Shown here piece after piece: positions 29,541 to 39,255 of a DNA stretch of 64,000 nucleotides (position 1 is its first letter; each line of letters starts with the position of its first letter). A model generated the notes under the pieces. That model ran no database searches. It worked only from the letters and a program-made list of their open reading frames with translations, and was not told the DNA's origin. Source of the DNA: Hymenobacter qilianensis (GTDB lineage: Bacteria; Bacteroidota; Bacteroidia; Cytophagales; Hymenobacteraceae); assembly GCF_014489555.1 (NCBI RefSeq), contig NZ_CP060784.1:4490501-4554500 (forward strand), in the 5' to 3' direction. A program made the position numbers and the translations under genes.

Positions 29541-32386
29541 TTACGCTTCCTGCACGCTTAGCGGCGCAGTAGCCAGTGCTGCCAACATAGTTTTTATTCC
29601 TTGTCCGGCATCGGAACCCAGATGCACCCGCAACGTGCGCCGATCATTTTGCTGCAAGGCCTCTAGGTCGCCCTGGGCCTGGGCATTCTTGAACGTACCA
29701 AACGTGTACGAGCGGCCCGGCAACGGCAAATCCTGCGGGTGATCAACGGTAAACTGCACAAACAGGCCCGTGTTGGGTCCACCTTTGTGGTACTGCCCCG
29801 TGGAGTGCAAAAAGCGCGGTCCATACCCCGAGGTAGTAGCAATGTGCAGCTGCTCCTGCACCTGAGCCCGCAGCTGCTGCAAGCTCTCATTCATCGCCGG
29901 CGATTCGGTGAGGTAAGCCTGCACGTTCAAAAAGTCGCCGGGCTTGGCTTGGGCGAAGAAGTTTTGCAGCACTTCGGCGGCATCATTACCACCTACAGCG
30001 GTGTAGTAGGCCACGCCGTTTTCGGTCACTTTGGGCTGCTCTTTCTGCGGAATCTGGCCCTCCTGCTCTACCACTTTCATCAGGCGGTCGGTAGCAGTTT
30101 TGGCGGCCTGCACGTTAGGCTGATCAAAGGGATTGATACCAAACACCGCACTGGCTACGGCTGTGGCTACTTCCCAGCGGTAGAATTCAGCCCCCAGATC
30201 CAAGGCATCCTTCATCAGAATGGTGATAACCGGGTGGCCCGCCTGCTGCAAGGCTTGCAGCTTGCTTTGGTTGGCTTCGTCCGCTTCATTCTCGTAGCCC
30301 ACGTACACGAATACTCGGTCGTGCCCGTACAGGCTGGGCTCCCCGAGCGGCTCACCCGCCACCGGCAGAATGCCTTTGCCTTCTTTGCCGGTACTCTCAG
30401 CCAGCAGCTGCTCCAGCCACAGCCCTAAGTCGCTCAACGAGTTGGGCACTACCAGCGTCAGCTTGTCGCGACCTTGCTCGGCCAGTACGCCGAGGGCCAC
30501 TCCAAGCTCCAAGCCCGGATTTTGCCCCCCAGTGCTGCCATAAGCACCGCAGGCACGCATCATCCCGATGGCGCGGGCCAGCAGCTCACCAATGCTTATT
30601 CCGTACAGGGCCGCGGGCACCAAGCCAAAGTAAGTCAGGGCCGAAAAACGCCCCCCAACCTCCGGGAAGTTGAGAAAGATGCGCCGGTAGCCTTGCTCCG
30701 TGGCCGAGGTCACGAACTTAGAACCGGGGTCAGTAATGGCCACGAAGTTTTCGCCGGCCTTATCGCCCTTTATCTGTTTTATACGGTCGTAGAAATAGTC
30801 GCCGAAAGCCAACGGCTCGGCCGTCGTACCCGATTTGCTGGCAACGATAAACAACGTGTCAGCCAGCGGCACCGATTCTTCGATCTGCTTTACGGTGCCG
30901 GGGTCTGTCGTATCGAGCACTGAGATAGGCAGGCCGTTTTCGCCCATCGGGAACGACTCTTTGAACACGATAGGTGCCATCGTGCTGCCGCCCATCCCCA
31001 TCACGACTACGTGCTTGAAACCGGCGGCTTTTACCTCGTGCACAAACTGCTCGATTTCGGGCACCGCCTGCACCATCGTTTCGGCTACGCGCAGCCAGCC
31101 CATAAAGCTGCGCACACTCTGTTGAGCCTCCGCATCCTGGGTCCAGAGGGCGGCGTCTTTTTGCCAGAAGCCTTCGGTGAAGTTCTTACCGTTGAACTCC
31201 TTAATCTTAGCATCAATGGCCGTTTGAGACTCGCCTAGCTGCATTGTAGCCGAAGCCACCGTGATGCCCAAGGCTTTTTGCCGTTTCTTCTCCAACGACT
31301 CCATGAGTTTGCCGAAGGGCTCGTTGAATTTCTTGGCGCCATCAACCTCCAAATGGTTGGTCAATTCCTCCAGGTTAAGCCCAAGTTCGGGCAGGCGGCG
31401 CAGCACTTCCTGCGCTTTCTCCAGACCTTCTTCCAGGTGGTTGGCAGGCTGGCCTTTTTCGCGGAAAATATCCAGCGTTTCTACCGGCACCGTGTTCACC
31501 GTGCGCGGCCCGATAAGGTTAGTGATGTACTTGAGGTCGTCGTACTTCGGGTTTTTATTGCCGGTGCTGGCCCACAGCAAGCGTTGGGTATTGGCGTCTT
31601 TTGCCTGCAAAGCCTCCCAGCGCGGCCCCGCAAATATTTCTTTATAGATCTGATACGCCTGCTTAGCGCTGGCCAAGGCTACTTCGCCCACCATCGACTG
31701 CGCCAGTGAGCCTTTCTCGCCGCCTTCAGCCGCAATCTTTTCCAGCATGGGGTCAATCAGCACATCAATGCGGCTGAGGAAGAAGCTGGCCACGGAGGCG
31801 ATGTTGTCGATAGGCTGGCCGGCCTTCACGCGGTCTTCCAGACCAGCCATATAGGCCTCAGCAACCAGCCTGTAGCGCTCCAACCCAAAGATCAACGTCA
31901 CGTTCACGTTGATTCCTTCGGCAATGAGGCGGCGAATGGCGGGCAGTCCTTCCAGAGTTGCCGGCACTTTAATCATCACGTTGGGGCGGTCGACGGCTTT
32001 CCAGAAGCGCATGCCTTCCTCAATGGTGCCTTCCGTATCGTTCACCAGCGCCGGCGATACTTCCAGGCTCACGTAGCCGTCGCCGGCGTTATCGTGGCTG
32101 TCGTACACGGGCGGAAAAGGTCGCAGGCGTGCTGCACGTCGGCAATGGCCAGCTCGGTGTAGATTTCATCTGCCGATTTATTCTGCAAAGCCAAGCTTTC
32201 AATGGCCGCGTCGTAGTCGTCGCTGCCTCCGATGGCCTTCTCAAAAATGGCTGGATTGGACGTGACGCCGCGCAGGGCTTCGTCGGTGATGCGACGCTGC
32301 AACTCACCGTTGATGAGAATTTTGCGCCGAATGAAGTCAAGCCAGATGCTTTGGTCAAACTGGCGGATAGCTACTAATGGATTCAT
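29541..32386 (-). CDS. tal-pgi: Bifunctional transaldolase/phosphoglucose isomerase, one frame break
   Basis: Repaired length is 948 residues. The first 370 are transaldolase (TSNPAIFEKAIGGSDDYD; VMIKVPATLEGLPAIRRLI with the Schiff-base lysine; LWASTGNKNPKYDDL). The remainder is a glucose-6-phosphate isomerase-type SIS protein (GMGGSTMAPIVF; SKSGTTAEPLAFGDYF; TDPGSKF). Such fusions are known in several bacterial groups. It links pentose-phosphate intermediates from arabinose to glycolysis. The frame breaks near 32109-32111 (three G on the plus strand); one more base joins CDLFRPVYDSHDNAGDGYVS. An operator word sits 259 bases upstream, so it is probably co-regulated with the ara genes. Confidence 0.93.
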
Positions 32387-32644
32387 GCGAAAGTTGGTTT
32401 TAAAGCTTCGGTGTTAGTCTTTCTGAGCGGCTGAAGATAAATGCCCCCATCCTACATTCTGTCTACGTGTTAATTCAGCAAAGAGAACTATAAAAAACGG
32501 GCTCAGGGAAATGAGGTGGGATTTGCCCTGTGCAGCTCATGGTCAGGCATGAAGCAAACTTATTTTACACAGCCGTCTGGCTTCACAAATTCAATTTAAG
32601 AATCGGATTACGCAACCACTGCTTCCAATTTTGAGACGTTATTT

Positions 32645-32658
32645 CACAATCGTTTGTG
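32645..32658. promoter_or_regulatory. Operator-like palindrome upstream of tal-pgi
   Basis: CACAATCGTTTGTG, identical to site 1 before susC. It lies in the 307-base gap between tal-pgi and the next GH43 gene. The rest of that gap shows no gene or further structure that I can support, apart from A/T-rich sequence. Confidence 0.65.
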
Positions 32659-32693
32659 CAAAGTATGCAAAAACAAACTTCTTGCCGCGCTAA

Positions 32694-33679
32694 TTACTTC
32701 TGCCCCGGTGTTGGCCAGCCCTCTTTATCCCAAACCAGCTTCTCCATCCGCAGCTTGGCCCGTCCCTTATCGGCCGCATCATAACCGTGAAACACCAGGT
32801 AATCCTGGTTATCAAAGGTATACACCGAGTTGTGCCCTACGCCATACCAGTCTTTGTTGCCTTCCATCACCAGCGTGCCGCCGCCTTGCTCCAAGCCCAC
32901 TCCGGCCTTATCGGTGTAAGGGCCCGTAATTTCCTTGGCGCGGCCCACAACCATTTTGTAGGTGCTTTGCGGGCCACGGCAGCAGTAGTCAAACGACGTA
33001 AACAGATAATAATAAGCGCCTTTCTTAAAAATAAAGGGGGCTTCAATGGCCGCGTCGCCGGGCATGGAGTCCGTGAACTGGGCGTTGCGGGGCCGGCTGG
33101 CGATGGTGCGCCACTGCTCGGGTTGGGCGGGGCCGTCAGGTCGTCGCGGAGCTTCACCAGCTTGATTCCATTCCAGAAGGAGCCGAAACTGAGCCACGGC
33201 GCCCCGTCTGCATCACGGGCCAGATTGGGGTCGATGGCGTTCCACATATCCCGGCCCGGCACCGATTGAATGACCTTGCCTTTGTCTACCCATTTGTAAT
33301 CGGGTGATGCCGGGTTCAGGGTTTTATTCGTGGCTAAGCCAATGCAGGAGGTATTTTTTCCGAAGGCCGAGATGGAATAATAAAGGTAATATTGCCCATT
33401 CTGGAAGGAAATATCGGGCGCCCAGATGTGGTTATTTTTGAAACCCGGCACAGCTTTTACCGCCCAGCTGGGCGCCTCACTGAATACGGGCTTCTCGCGC
33501 TGCCATTGTTGTCTATCTTTCGACGACCATATGGCAATGCCTGGCCCTGTGCAGAACATATAATATGTGCCGTCCTGCCGAATCATCACCGGATCGTGGG
33601 CCGGAATCAGGTCTTTGCTGGCCTGCGCCTGTGCCCAATGAGCGACTAGCAGCAAGCTCAGATATAGAAGTTTTTTCAT
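32694..33679 (-). CDS. GH43 arabinan endo-1,5-alpha-L-arabinosidase, one frame break
   Basis: Repaired length is 328 residues. The ATG at 33679 gives a signal peptide (MKKLLYLSLLLVAHWAQAQA). It is a single GH43 propeller of the endo-arabinanase kind, with Asp in IPAHDPVMI, Asp in WNAIDPNLA, Glu in AAIEAPFIF and a DYCCRGPQSTY segment like that of the larger enzyme at 15137. The frame breaks at four G at 33129-33132 (plus strand); one more base restores DDLTAPAQPEQWRTIASRP. It has no T9SS tag, so it probably acts in the periplasm on imported arabinan pieces. It is divergent from the LacI-type gene, sharing the intergenic region. Confidence 0.88.
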
Positions 33680-33695
33680 CAAAGCATTTGGTTTA

Positions 33696-33709
33696 CATTA
33701 ACGATTGTG
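33696..33709. promoter_or_regulatory. Half-conserved operator in the GH43/lacI divergent region
   Basis: CATTAACGATTGTG matches 11 of 14 bases of the operator word, with one complete arm (CGATTGTG). It lies 17 bases from the GH43 start and 119 bases from the regulator start, so it could give autoregulation as well as control of GH43. Confidence 0.5.
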
Positions 33710-33827
33710 TAATCTATGCTTAAATAAGTAAAATTGCGCGGATTCATTGTTACTCTTCGTTGACAGCGGGAGCGAATGAACGAGCCATGGGCTGGTACCC
33801 ACCCACCGAGTACCACGAATACAAATT

Positions 33828-34889
33828 ATGAACCCACGCAAACCTAAGAAAGAGGAAGTGCCCGACAGCCCAGTTTCCATGGCCGATTTAGCGAAGGAGC
33901 TAGGCGTTTCCATGACCACGGTTTCCCGCGCGCTCAGCGACCACTACAGTATTGGGCCTGCTACCAAGCAGAAAGTATTGAAGCTGGCCAAAAAGCTTAA
34001 CTACCAGCCCAATCATATGGCGGCGGCACTGCGCAAGGGCAAAAGCAAGCTTATAGGCGTAATTGTGCCCTATATAGAAGGCCGCTTTTTTCCTTCGGTG
34101 GTACATGGCATCGAAACGGCGGCCCGCAAGGCAGGATTTAGCGTCATTATTTGCCAGTCGAATGAGGATGTAGCCAACGAGCGCAAGAATATCGAAACCT
34201 TGCTTAATGCGCAGGTAGCGGGCATTCTGGTATCGTTAGCCCGCAATACACGCGATTTCAAACACTTTGAAAAGGTGCGCAAACGGGGTATTCCATTGGT
34301 CTTTTTCGACCGCATTCTGGAAGGCGACAACGTGAATGCGGTGGTGCTGAATGACCGGGAAGGTGCCTTTCAAACCACCAAGCACCTGCTGGAGCAGGGC
34401 TGCCGCCGGGTGGCGCATTTTGCGGGTCCGCAGCACCTGAACATCTACAAAAACCGCCGCCAGGGCTACCTCGACGCCCTACGCAGCTTCAATTTGCCCC
34501 CCGATGAAGAGCTGATCGTTTATTCCGACATGACTCTTGAACAGGGCCAGGAAGGCATGAAGCAGCTACTCTCGCTGCCGAATCCGCCCGATGGCGTTTT
34601 TGCCGCCGGCGACTCCTCTATTCTGGGCGCGCTCCAACTACTCAAAAGCCGGGGTATTCGCGTGCCACAGGATATTGCGCTGGCAGGCTTCAGCAACGAA
34701 GGCTTCACTGCCATCACCGAGCCCATGCTGACTTCCGTAGATCAGCGCTGCGAGGAAATGGGGCAGGCAACGGTGCGCTTATTTATGGAACTGGTAGAGG
34801 CCAAAGGCACGCCCTTTTATCAGCGCCAGGTGGTGTTGCAGCCGCAATTATTTATTCGGGAGTCGTCGCTGCATTCGGGCAAGCGCTAG
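33828..34889 (+). CDS. LacI-family transcriptional regulator, probable regulator of the arabinose genes
   Basis: The 353-residue protein has an N-terminal helix-turn-helix (SMADLAKELGVSMTTVSRAL, about residues 13-32) and the hinge helix YQPNHMAAALRKGKS. A periplasmic-binding-protein-like sugar domain follows (LIGVIVPYIEGRFFPSVVHG; DGVFAAGDSSILGALQLL; GFSNEGFTAITEPMLTSVDQ). LacI proteins bind CG-centred palindromes, matching the operator words around the arabinose genes. It stands at the end of the block, divergent from a GH43 gene with a partial site between them. The ligand is probably L-arabinose or an arabinose oligosaccharide, but this is inferred from position. Confidence 0.92.
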   Translation: MNPRKPKKEEVPDSPVSMADLAKELGVSMTTVSRALSDHYSIGPATKQKVLKLAKKLNYQPNHMAAALRKGKSKLIGVIVPYIEGRFFPSVVHGIETAARKAGFSVIICQSNEDVANERKNIETLLNAQVAGILVSLARNTRDFKHFEKVRKRGIPLVFFDRILEGDNVNAVVLNDREGAFQTTKHLLEQGCRRVAHFAGPQHLNIYKNRRQGYLDALRSFNLPPDEELIVYSDMTLEQGQEGMKQLLSLPNPPDGVFAAGDSSILGALQLLKSRGIRVPQDIALAGFSNEGFTAITEPMLTSVDQRCEEMGQATVRLFMELVEAKGTPFYQRQVVLQPQLFIRESSLHSGKR

Positions 34890-34949
34890 GACGTAAATTT
34901 GCCCCCAGCGGTAGCCATCGTTGAACAATCACACCTAAAGCAGGGCCGC

Positions 34950-35660
34950 GTGAGAGAATATCTGCTTTTCGTTGATACAGAGACTTCCGGCATCCCGCAG
35001 GACTGGAACAAGCCGTATTCGAGTCGCGACAACTGGCCCCATATAGCCCAGTTGGCGTGGGTGGTGTACACGCGCGACGGTCAGGAAGTAAAGGCGGAGA
35101 ATCATTACATCTTGTCTAGCGACTACGACATGAGCCCGGCCTCTGCTACCATTCACGGCATCACGCCGGAATTTTTGCGGGAACACGGGAAGCCGCGGCA
35201 CGAGGTAATGCGCCGTTTGTACGACGATTTACTCCAGTATCAGCCGTTTGTAGTCGCGCATTTTATGCAGCTCGATTATCATATGATGGGCGTGGGCTTT
35301 TATCGCGCCGGGCTTGATAATCCGGTCAGTGAGCTACCCACGTTTTGCACCATGATTACTTCGGCCCGCTTTCTACAGTATTCGACTCAGCCAAAACGCG
35401 GGCTGCGGTTAAATGAGCTGCACCAACGGCTTTTTAATGAGCCAATGGCGCGCGAGCACGACGCGCTGACCGACGCGTATGCCACGGCGCGCTGCTTTTT
35501 TGCACTTTGGGAGCGCGGCGACATCAACGAACAAATAATGATGGCCCAACGACCTCTTGGCGAACCCGGGAAAACCGTTTCGCGGCGGTGGCGCCCCTCC
35601 ACCCATTTCATAATAGTTCTGGCCCTCGCTGCCCTAGTGGCTCTGCTCCTTATTTTCTGA
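34950..35660 (+). CDS. DEDDh 3'-5' exonuclease (DnaQ-like) with C-terminal membrane anchor
   Basis: The protein, about 236 residues from the GTG at 34950, is an epsilon-type exonuclease. It has the first motif LLFVDTETSG, a second aspartate in VAHFMQLDYHM and the third motif REHDALTDAYATA with the catalytic His. The last 20 residues (FIIVLALAALVALLLIF) form a transmembrane helix, unusual for a proofreading subunit. The GTG start is chosen because the exonuclease motif follows directly; a TTG at 34899 adds unconserved sequence. The next gene, a cNMP/CBS/DUF294 protein, starts one base after the stop, so the pair is co-transcribed. Its nucleic-acid or nucleotide target is unknown. Confidence 0.85.
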   Translation: MREYLLFVDTETSGIPQDWNKPYSSRDNWPHIAQLAWVVYTRDGQEVKAENHYILSSDYDMSPASATIHGITPEFLREHGKPRHEVMRRLYDDLLQYQPFVVAHFMQLDYHMMGVGFYRAGLDNPVSELPTFCTMITSARFLQYSTQPKRGLRLNELHQRLFNEPMAREHDALTDAYATARCFFALWERGDINEQIMMAQRPLGEPGKTVSRRWRPSTHFIIVLALAALVALLLIF

Positions 35661-35661
35661 C

Positions 35662-37572
35662 ATGAACGACCGCCTGGAATTTCTCAAAACGGTAACGCCT
35701 TTCAACCGCCTGCCCGAAGACGTGCTGGAGGAAGTAGCTGCCTTGCTGCAGGAAGTGACGCACCCCAAGGAAGCGGTTATTTATCTGCAGGATGTGTCGA
35801 AGCTGCGCGGGATTGATTTGGTGGCGGAGGGCGAGTACGAAACGTTTTTCTACGACAGCCAGCAGAACAAGCGCCTGATCGAAATTTGCCCCCCAGGCTC
35901 CTGCTACGGGGGCGTATCGGTGCTCCTGAATAAAAAACGGTCGTTGCGCACCGTGATGGCCCGCAAAGGCACGCGCGTGTACTTCCTGCACCGCCGCGAC
36001 TTTCGGGCGTTGTGCCAGGCGTACGAGGATTTTTTCCAGTACTTCACGCACCGGTATGGGCAGCAGATGCTCAACCCTGAGTATGCGCACTTTTTGCGGC
36101 CCGATCAGAAGCCTGGGGGGCAAAATTATATCCTCTCCGATCAGCTCTACTCGCGCCGCCTAGAAACCGTGGAGCTGCGCGATATTGTGGCCTGCGCTGG
36201 CAGCACGCCCATTCATGAAGTGGCCCGCCGCATGGCCGCCGCGCGCACCAGCTGCTACTTCATCACCAACGACGAGCCCGACGCGTCCATCATAGGCTAC
36301 GTGACGGATATAACCCTGCGCGACAAGGTGGTAGCCGGCCTGCTCGACGCGAATCAGCCGGTGGCTGCAATTATGGACGCGCCCGTGGTAGACATTGATA
36401 GTCACGCCTTTGTGTATGAAGCTGTACTGCGGATGTTCAGGACCAAAACCCGGTATCTGCTGGTAAAAAAGGCCGACGAGTACATTGGCTTTATCAGCCG
36501 CAACAAGCTGCTCAGCGACCAGGCGCAGTCGCCGTTTGTGTTCATTCAGGCCGTGAAGCAGACGCTCTCGGTGCGGGAGCTGAAGCGGCGCTGGCAGCAG
36601 GTGCCCAACATGGTGTACCAATTGCTGGACCGCGGCGTGAAGCCCGAAATCGTGAATCAGATTATCTCCAGCGTTTCCGACACCATTGCCCTGAAAGTTA
36701 TCGAAGGCGTGATTCAGGAGCAGGGTCCGCCGCCCGCCAAATTCGCGTTTATCGTGCTGGGCAGCGAGGGCCGCAAAGAGCAAACCTTGCTTACCGACCA
36801 GGATAACGCCATCATTTACGAAGACAAAGCCAACGAACAGCGCGAAGCAGTGCGTGCGTATTTTCTGGAGTTTGCCCGCATCGTGTCGGAGCGGCTCAAT
36901 AACATTGGCTTCTCCTTTTGCGAGGGCGGCCTGATGGCTATGAACCCCAAATGGACGCATTCGCTCTCGCACTGGAAGCGCAATTACACGGCCTGGATGA
37001 CGGAAGCGAATCAGGAAACGGTGATGAAATTCTCCAGCTTCTTCGACTGCCGCTTCCTCTACGGCGAGGAAAGCCTGGTAACGGAGCTGCAAGACCACTT
37101 GCGCGCCGAGCTGCAAGGCCGCCTCGACCGCTTCCTGTACTACATGGCCAACAATGCCCTGCAATACGAGCCGCCCCTCACGTTTTTCCGCAACATCCGC
37201 ACCTTCGCTCAAGGATCGCAGCAAGTATTTGACCTGAAGAAAACCATGACGCCCATCGTGGATCTGGTGCGCGTGTACGCCCTGCGTCAGCAGATTTTCA
37301 CCACCAATACCGGCGAGCGCATGGCTTTGCTTAATGAGCAAAACGTGTTTACCGACAAAGAATACCAGGAGCTTCTGCACGCCTACTACTACCTGATGGG
37401 CATCCGGCTCAAGAAACAGGCTCAACAGATTATCAACGACCGCACCCCTCCTACCAACTACCTCGACCCGCGCACGCTCACGCAAGTGGAGCAGGTTACA
37501 CTCAAGGAAACCTTCAAAGTAATATCCGATTTTCAGGTCAAAATTCGGGTAAGCTTTACGAAGACGTTGTAG
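35662..37572 (+). CDS. cNMP-binding/CBS-pair/DUF294 nucleotidyltransferase-like signalling protein
   Basis: The 636-residue protein has three parts. An N-terminal cyclic-nucleotide-binding-like domain (about 10-130) contains the loop CPPGSCYGGVSVLL. A pair of CBS domains (about 165-290) follows. Then come a DUF294 nucleotidyltransferase-like domain (GSEGRKEQTLLTDQDNAIIY, about residues 370-390) and its C-terminal helical partner. Similar proteins elsewhere are thought to regulate transport or metabolism by sensing adenine nucleotides, but their reaction is not established. It is coupled to the exonuclease gene by a one-base gap. The frame is intact although it has two GGGGGGC-type words (35889-35894, 36115-36120). 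Confidence 0.88.
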   Translation: MNDRLEFLKTVTPFNRLPEDVLEEVAALLQEVTHPKEAVIYLQDVSKLRGIDLVAEGEYETFFYDSQQNKRLIEICPPGSCYGGVSVLLNKKRSLRTVMARKGTRVYFLHRRDFRALCQAYEDFFQYFTHRYGQQMLNPEYAHFLRPDQKPGGQNYILSDQLYSRRLETVELRDIVACAGSTPIHEVARRMAAARTSCYFITNDEPDASIIGYVTDITLRDKVVAGLLDANQPVAAIMDAPVVDIDSHAFVYEAVLRMFRTKTRYLLVKKADEYIGFISRNKLLSDQAQSPFVFIQAVKQTLSVRELKRRWQQVPNMVYQLLDRGVKPEIVNQIISSVSDTIALKVIEGVIQEQGPPPAKFAFIVLGSEGRKEQTLLTDQDNAIIYEDKANEQREAVRAYFLEFARIVSERLNNIGFSFCEGGLMAMNPKWTHSLSHWKRNYTAWMTEANQETVMKFSSFFDCRFLYGEESLVTELQDHLRAELQGRLDRFLYYMANNALQYEPPLTFFRNIRTFAQGSQQVFDLKKTMTPIVDLVRVYALRQQIFTTNTGERMALLNEQNVFTDKEYQELLHAYYYLMGIRLKKQAQQIINDRTPPTNYLDPRTLTQVEQVTLKETFKVISDFQVKIRVSFTKTL

Positions 37573-37614
37573 CCTCACCCCCGGCCCCTCTCCCAAAAAG
37601 AGGGGGAGCCTCAC
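37573..37614. repeat. Family C repeat copy downstream of the DUF294 gene
   Basis: CCTCACCCCCGGCCCCTCTC...GAGGGGGAGCCTCAC resembles the 2601-2746 palindrome family. A second copy is at 37808-37846, with CCTAGG at its centre. Confidence 0.6.
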
Positions 37615-37686
37615 GCTCGGCCTATGCCGCACCTTCCGCTCTCGCTCCAGGTACGGCTACCTGTTTCATCCGCTAAGGTTAGCATA

Positions 37687-37719
37687 AAAAAAGCCCCCAG
37701 ATATACCTCTGGGGGCTTT
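37687..37719. terminator. Terminator built from the GGGGGC word
   Basis: AAAAAAGCCCCCAG and CTGGGGGCTTTG pair around a short A/T loop. It lies between the convergent DUF294 and aldolase genes. Confidence 0.85.
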
Positions 37720-37807
37720 GTTGCTTTATAAAACCAAGAAAGGAACACGGTAGCGGTTGCGGTTGCGGAGGCGGCAGCCGACGTAGCCGCGGAGGCCCAG
37801 CGCTAGG

Positions 37808-37846
37808 CTCCCCCTCTCCCTAGGAGAGGGAGCCGGGGGGCGAGGC
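37808..37846. repeat. Family C repeat copy upstream of the aldolase 3' end
   Basis: GCTCCCCCTCTCCCTAGGAG and the reverse-complement-like GGAGAGGGAGCCGGGG form a palindrome with a CCTAGG centre, 4 bases before the aldolase stop. Confidence 0.6.
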
Positions 37847-37849
37847 GAA

Positions 37850-38934
37850 CTACGGCCGGCGATTAACCGCGTTCAAATCCTCAAACGCCTGCTTCAGGCG
37901 CGCCACGAAAGTCTCTTCACCTTTGCGCAGCCACACGCGCGGGTCGTAGTACTTTTTGTTGGGCGAATCGGCGCCGTCGGGGTTGCCGATCTGGCCTTGC
38001 AGATAGCCTTCGCTCTTCTTGTAGTAATCTTTGATGCCTTCCCACAGCGCCCACTGCAAATCGGTGTCGATGTTCATCTTGATGGCACCGTAGCTGATGG
38101 CCTCACGAATTTCTTCCTGGCTAGAGCCTGAGCCGCCGTGGAACACGAAGTCGATGGGCAGAGCCTCGGTGATGTTGTGCTTGCTGCGCAGAAACTCCTG
38201 CGAGTTGTGCAGAATCTTGGGTTGCAGCTTCACGTTGCCGGGCTTGTACACGCCGTGCACGTTGCCAAAGGCCGCCGCGACGGTAAAGCGCGGGCTGATA
38301 GCGCTCAACTGCTCATAGGCGTAAGCTACCTCCTCGGGTTGGGTGTAAAGCTTGGAGCTATCCACGTCGGTATTGTCGACGCCGTCTTCCTCGCCGCCGG
38401 TTACGCCCAGCTCAATTTCCAGAGTCATTCCGATCTTAGCCATGCGCTCCAGGTAGCGCTTGCAGATTTCAATGTTCTCCTCAATCGGCTCTTCCGACAA
38501 GTCCAGCATGTGGGAGCTGTACAGCGGCTGGCCGTACTGGGCGAAATGCTTTTCACCGGCTTCCAGCAAACCATCAATCCAAGGCAGCAGTTTCTTGGCG
38601 GCGTGGTCGGTGTGCAGAACAACGGGCACATCATACAGCTCCGCCATCAGGTGCACGTGCTGGGCACCCGAAATGGCCCCGCGATGCTGGCGCGCTGGTC
38701 GCCATTGGGGATTGACTTACCCGCAAAAAACTGGGCGCCACCATTCGAGAACTGAATCATAACCGGCGAATTCACCGCTTTGGCGGCTTCCAAAACGGCA
38801 TTCACCGTGTTGGTACCCGTCACGTTTACGGCCGGCATCGCGTAGGCATTAGCCTTGGCATGACGGAAAAGTGCTTGTATTTCGTCGCCGTGAAGCACGC
38901 CGGCCCGCAGTGTGGTGAGTTGTTCAGTCATCAT
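37850..38934 (-). CDS. fbaA: Fructose-bisphosphate aldolase, class II, one frame break
   Basis: Repaired length is 361 residues, matching the E. coli FbaA type (359). The zinc ligands and active-site loops are visible: VVLHTDHAAKKLLPW, LGVTGGEEDGVDN, FGNVHGVYKPGNVKL and DFVFHGGSGSSQEEI. It splits fructose-1,6-bisphosphate in glycolysis or runs in reverse. The ATG at 38934 is followed at once by a second ATG. The frame breaks at four C at 38677-38680; one more base gives RASIAGAISGAQHVHLMA. Breakage of a central glycolytic gene is a strong hint that the breaks in this window are sequence errors, unless another copy exists elsewhere. Confidence 0.93.
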
Positions 38935-39056
38935 AAGAAATGGTGTTAAAGCAAAAAAGTATAGGGTGGGAAGTACGTGCGGCAATTTCCAACATTTTAC
39001 CGACGAACCAAACGCCTTGTCAGAAGACGATTTTCAGTCTCCTTATTTAAATCGTT

Positions 39057-39216
39057 GTCATGCAGAGCAGGGCGAAGCATCTCGCGTGCTGATGCTGGAA
39101 TAGTAATATAATCGAAAAGAACGTCATGCAGAGCAACGCGAAGCATCTCGCTCGCTGACATTAGATTACTATTGCAACGAAGCGGGCGAGATGCTTCGCG
39201 TTGCTCTGCATGACGT
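39057..39216. repeat. REP-like family A: one half element plus one full palindrome
   Basis: A lone left arm (GTCATGCAGAGCAGGGCGAA, 39057-39100) is followed by a full palindrome at 39121-39216 with arms ACGTCATGCAGAGCAACGCG and its exact complement. These repeats fill the 321-base gap between the aldolase and the six-hairpin gene, and no gene is seen there. Confidence 0.9.
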
Positions 39217-39255
39217 TCTGGTTGTTTATTTTTGACGGTTTTGCGGCATTGGTTA

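Noticed and set aside
36160..37632. Long minus-strand open frame of 490 codons opposite the DUF294 gene
   Set aside because: It is a mirror frame of a clearly conserved multi-domain protein, with no recognisable motif of its own; GC-rich DNA makes such frames common.
39057..39216. Possible CRISPR array from repeated GCATCTCGC segments
   Set aside because: Repeats are palindromic with unequal spacing and no regular spacer length; they belong to a dispersed REP-like family.
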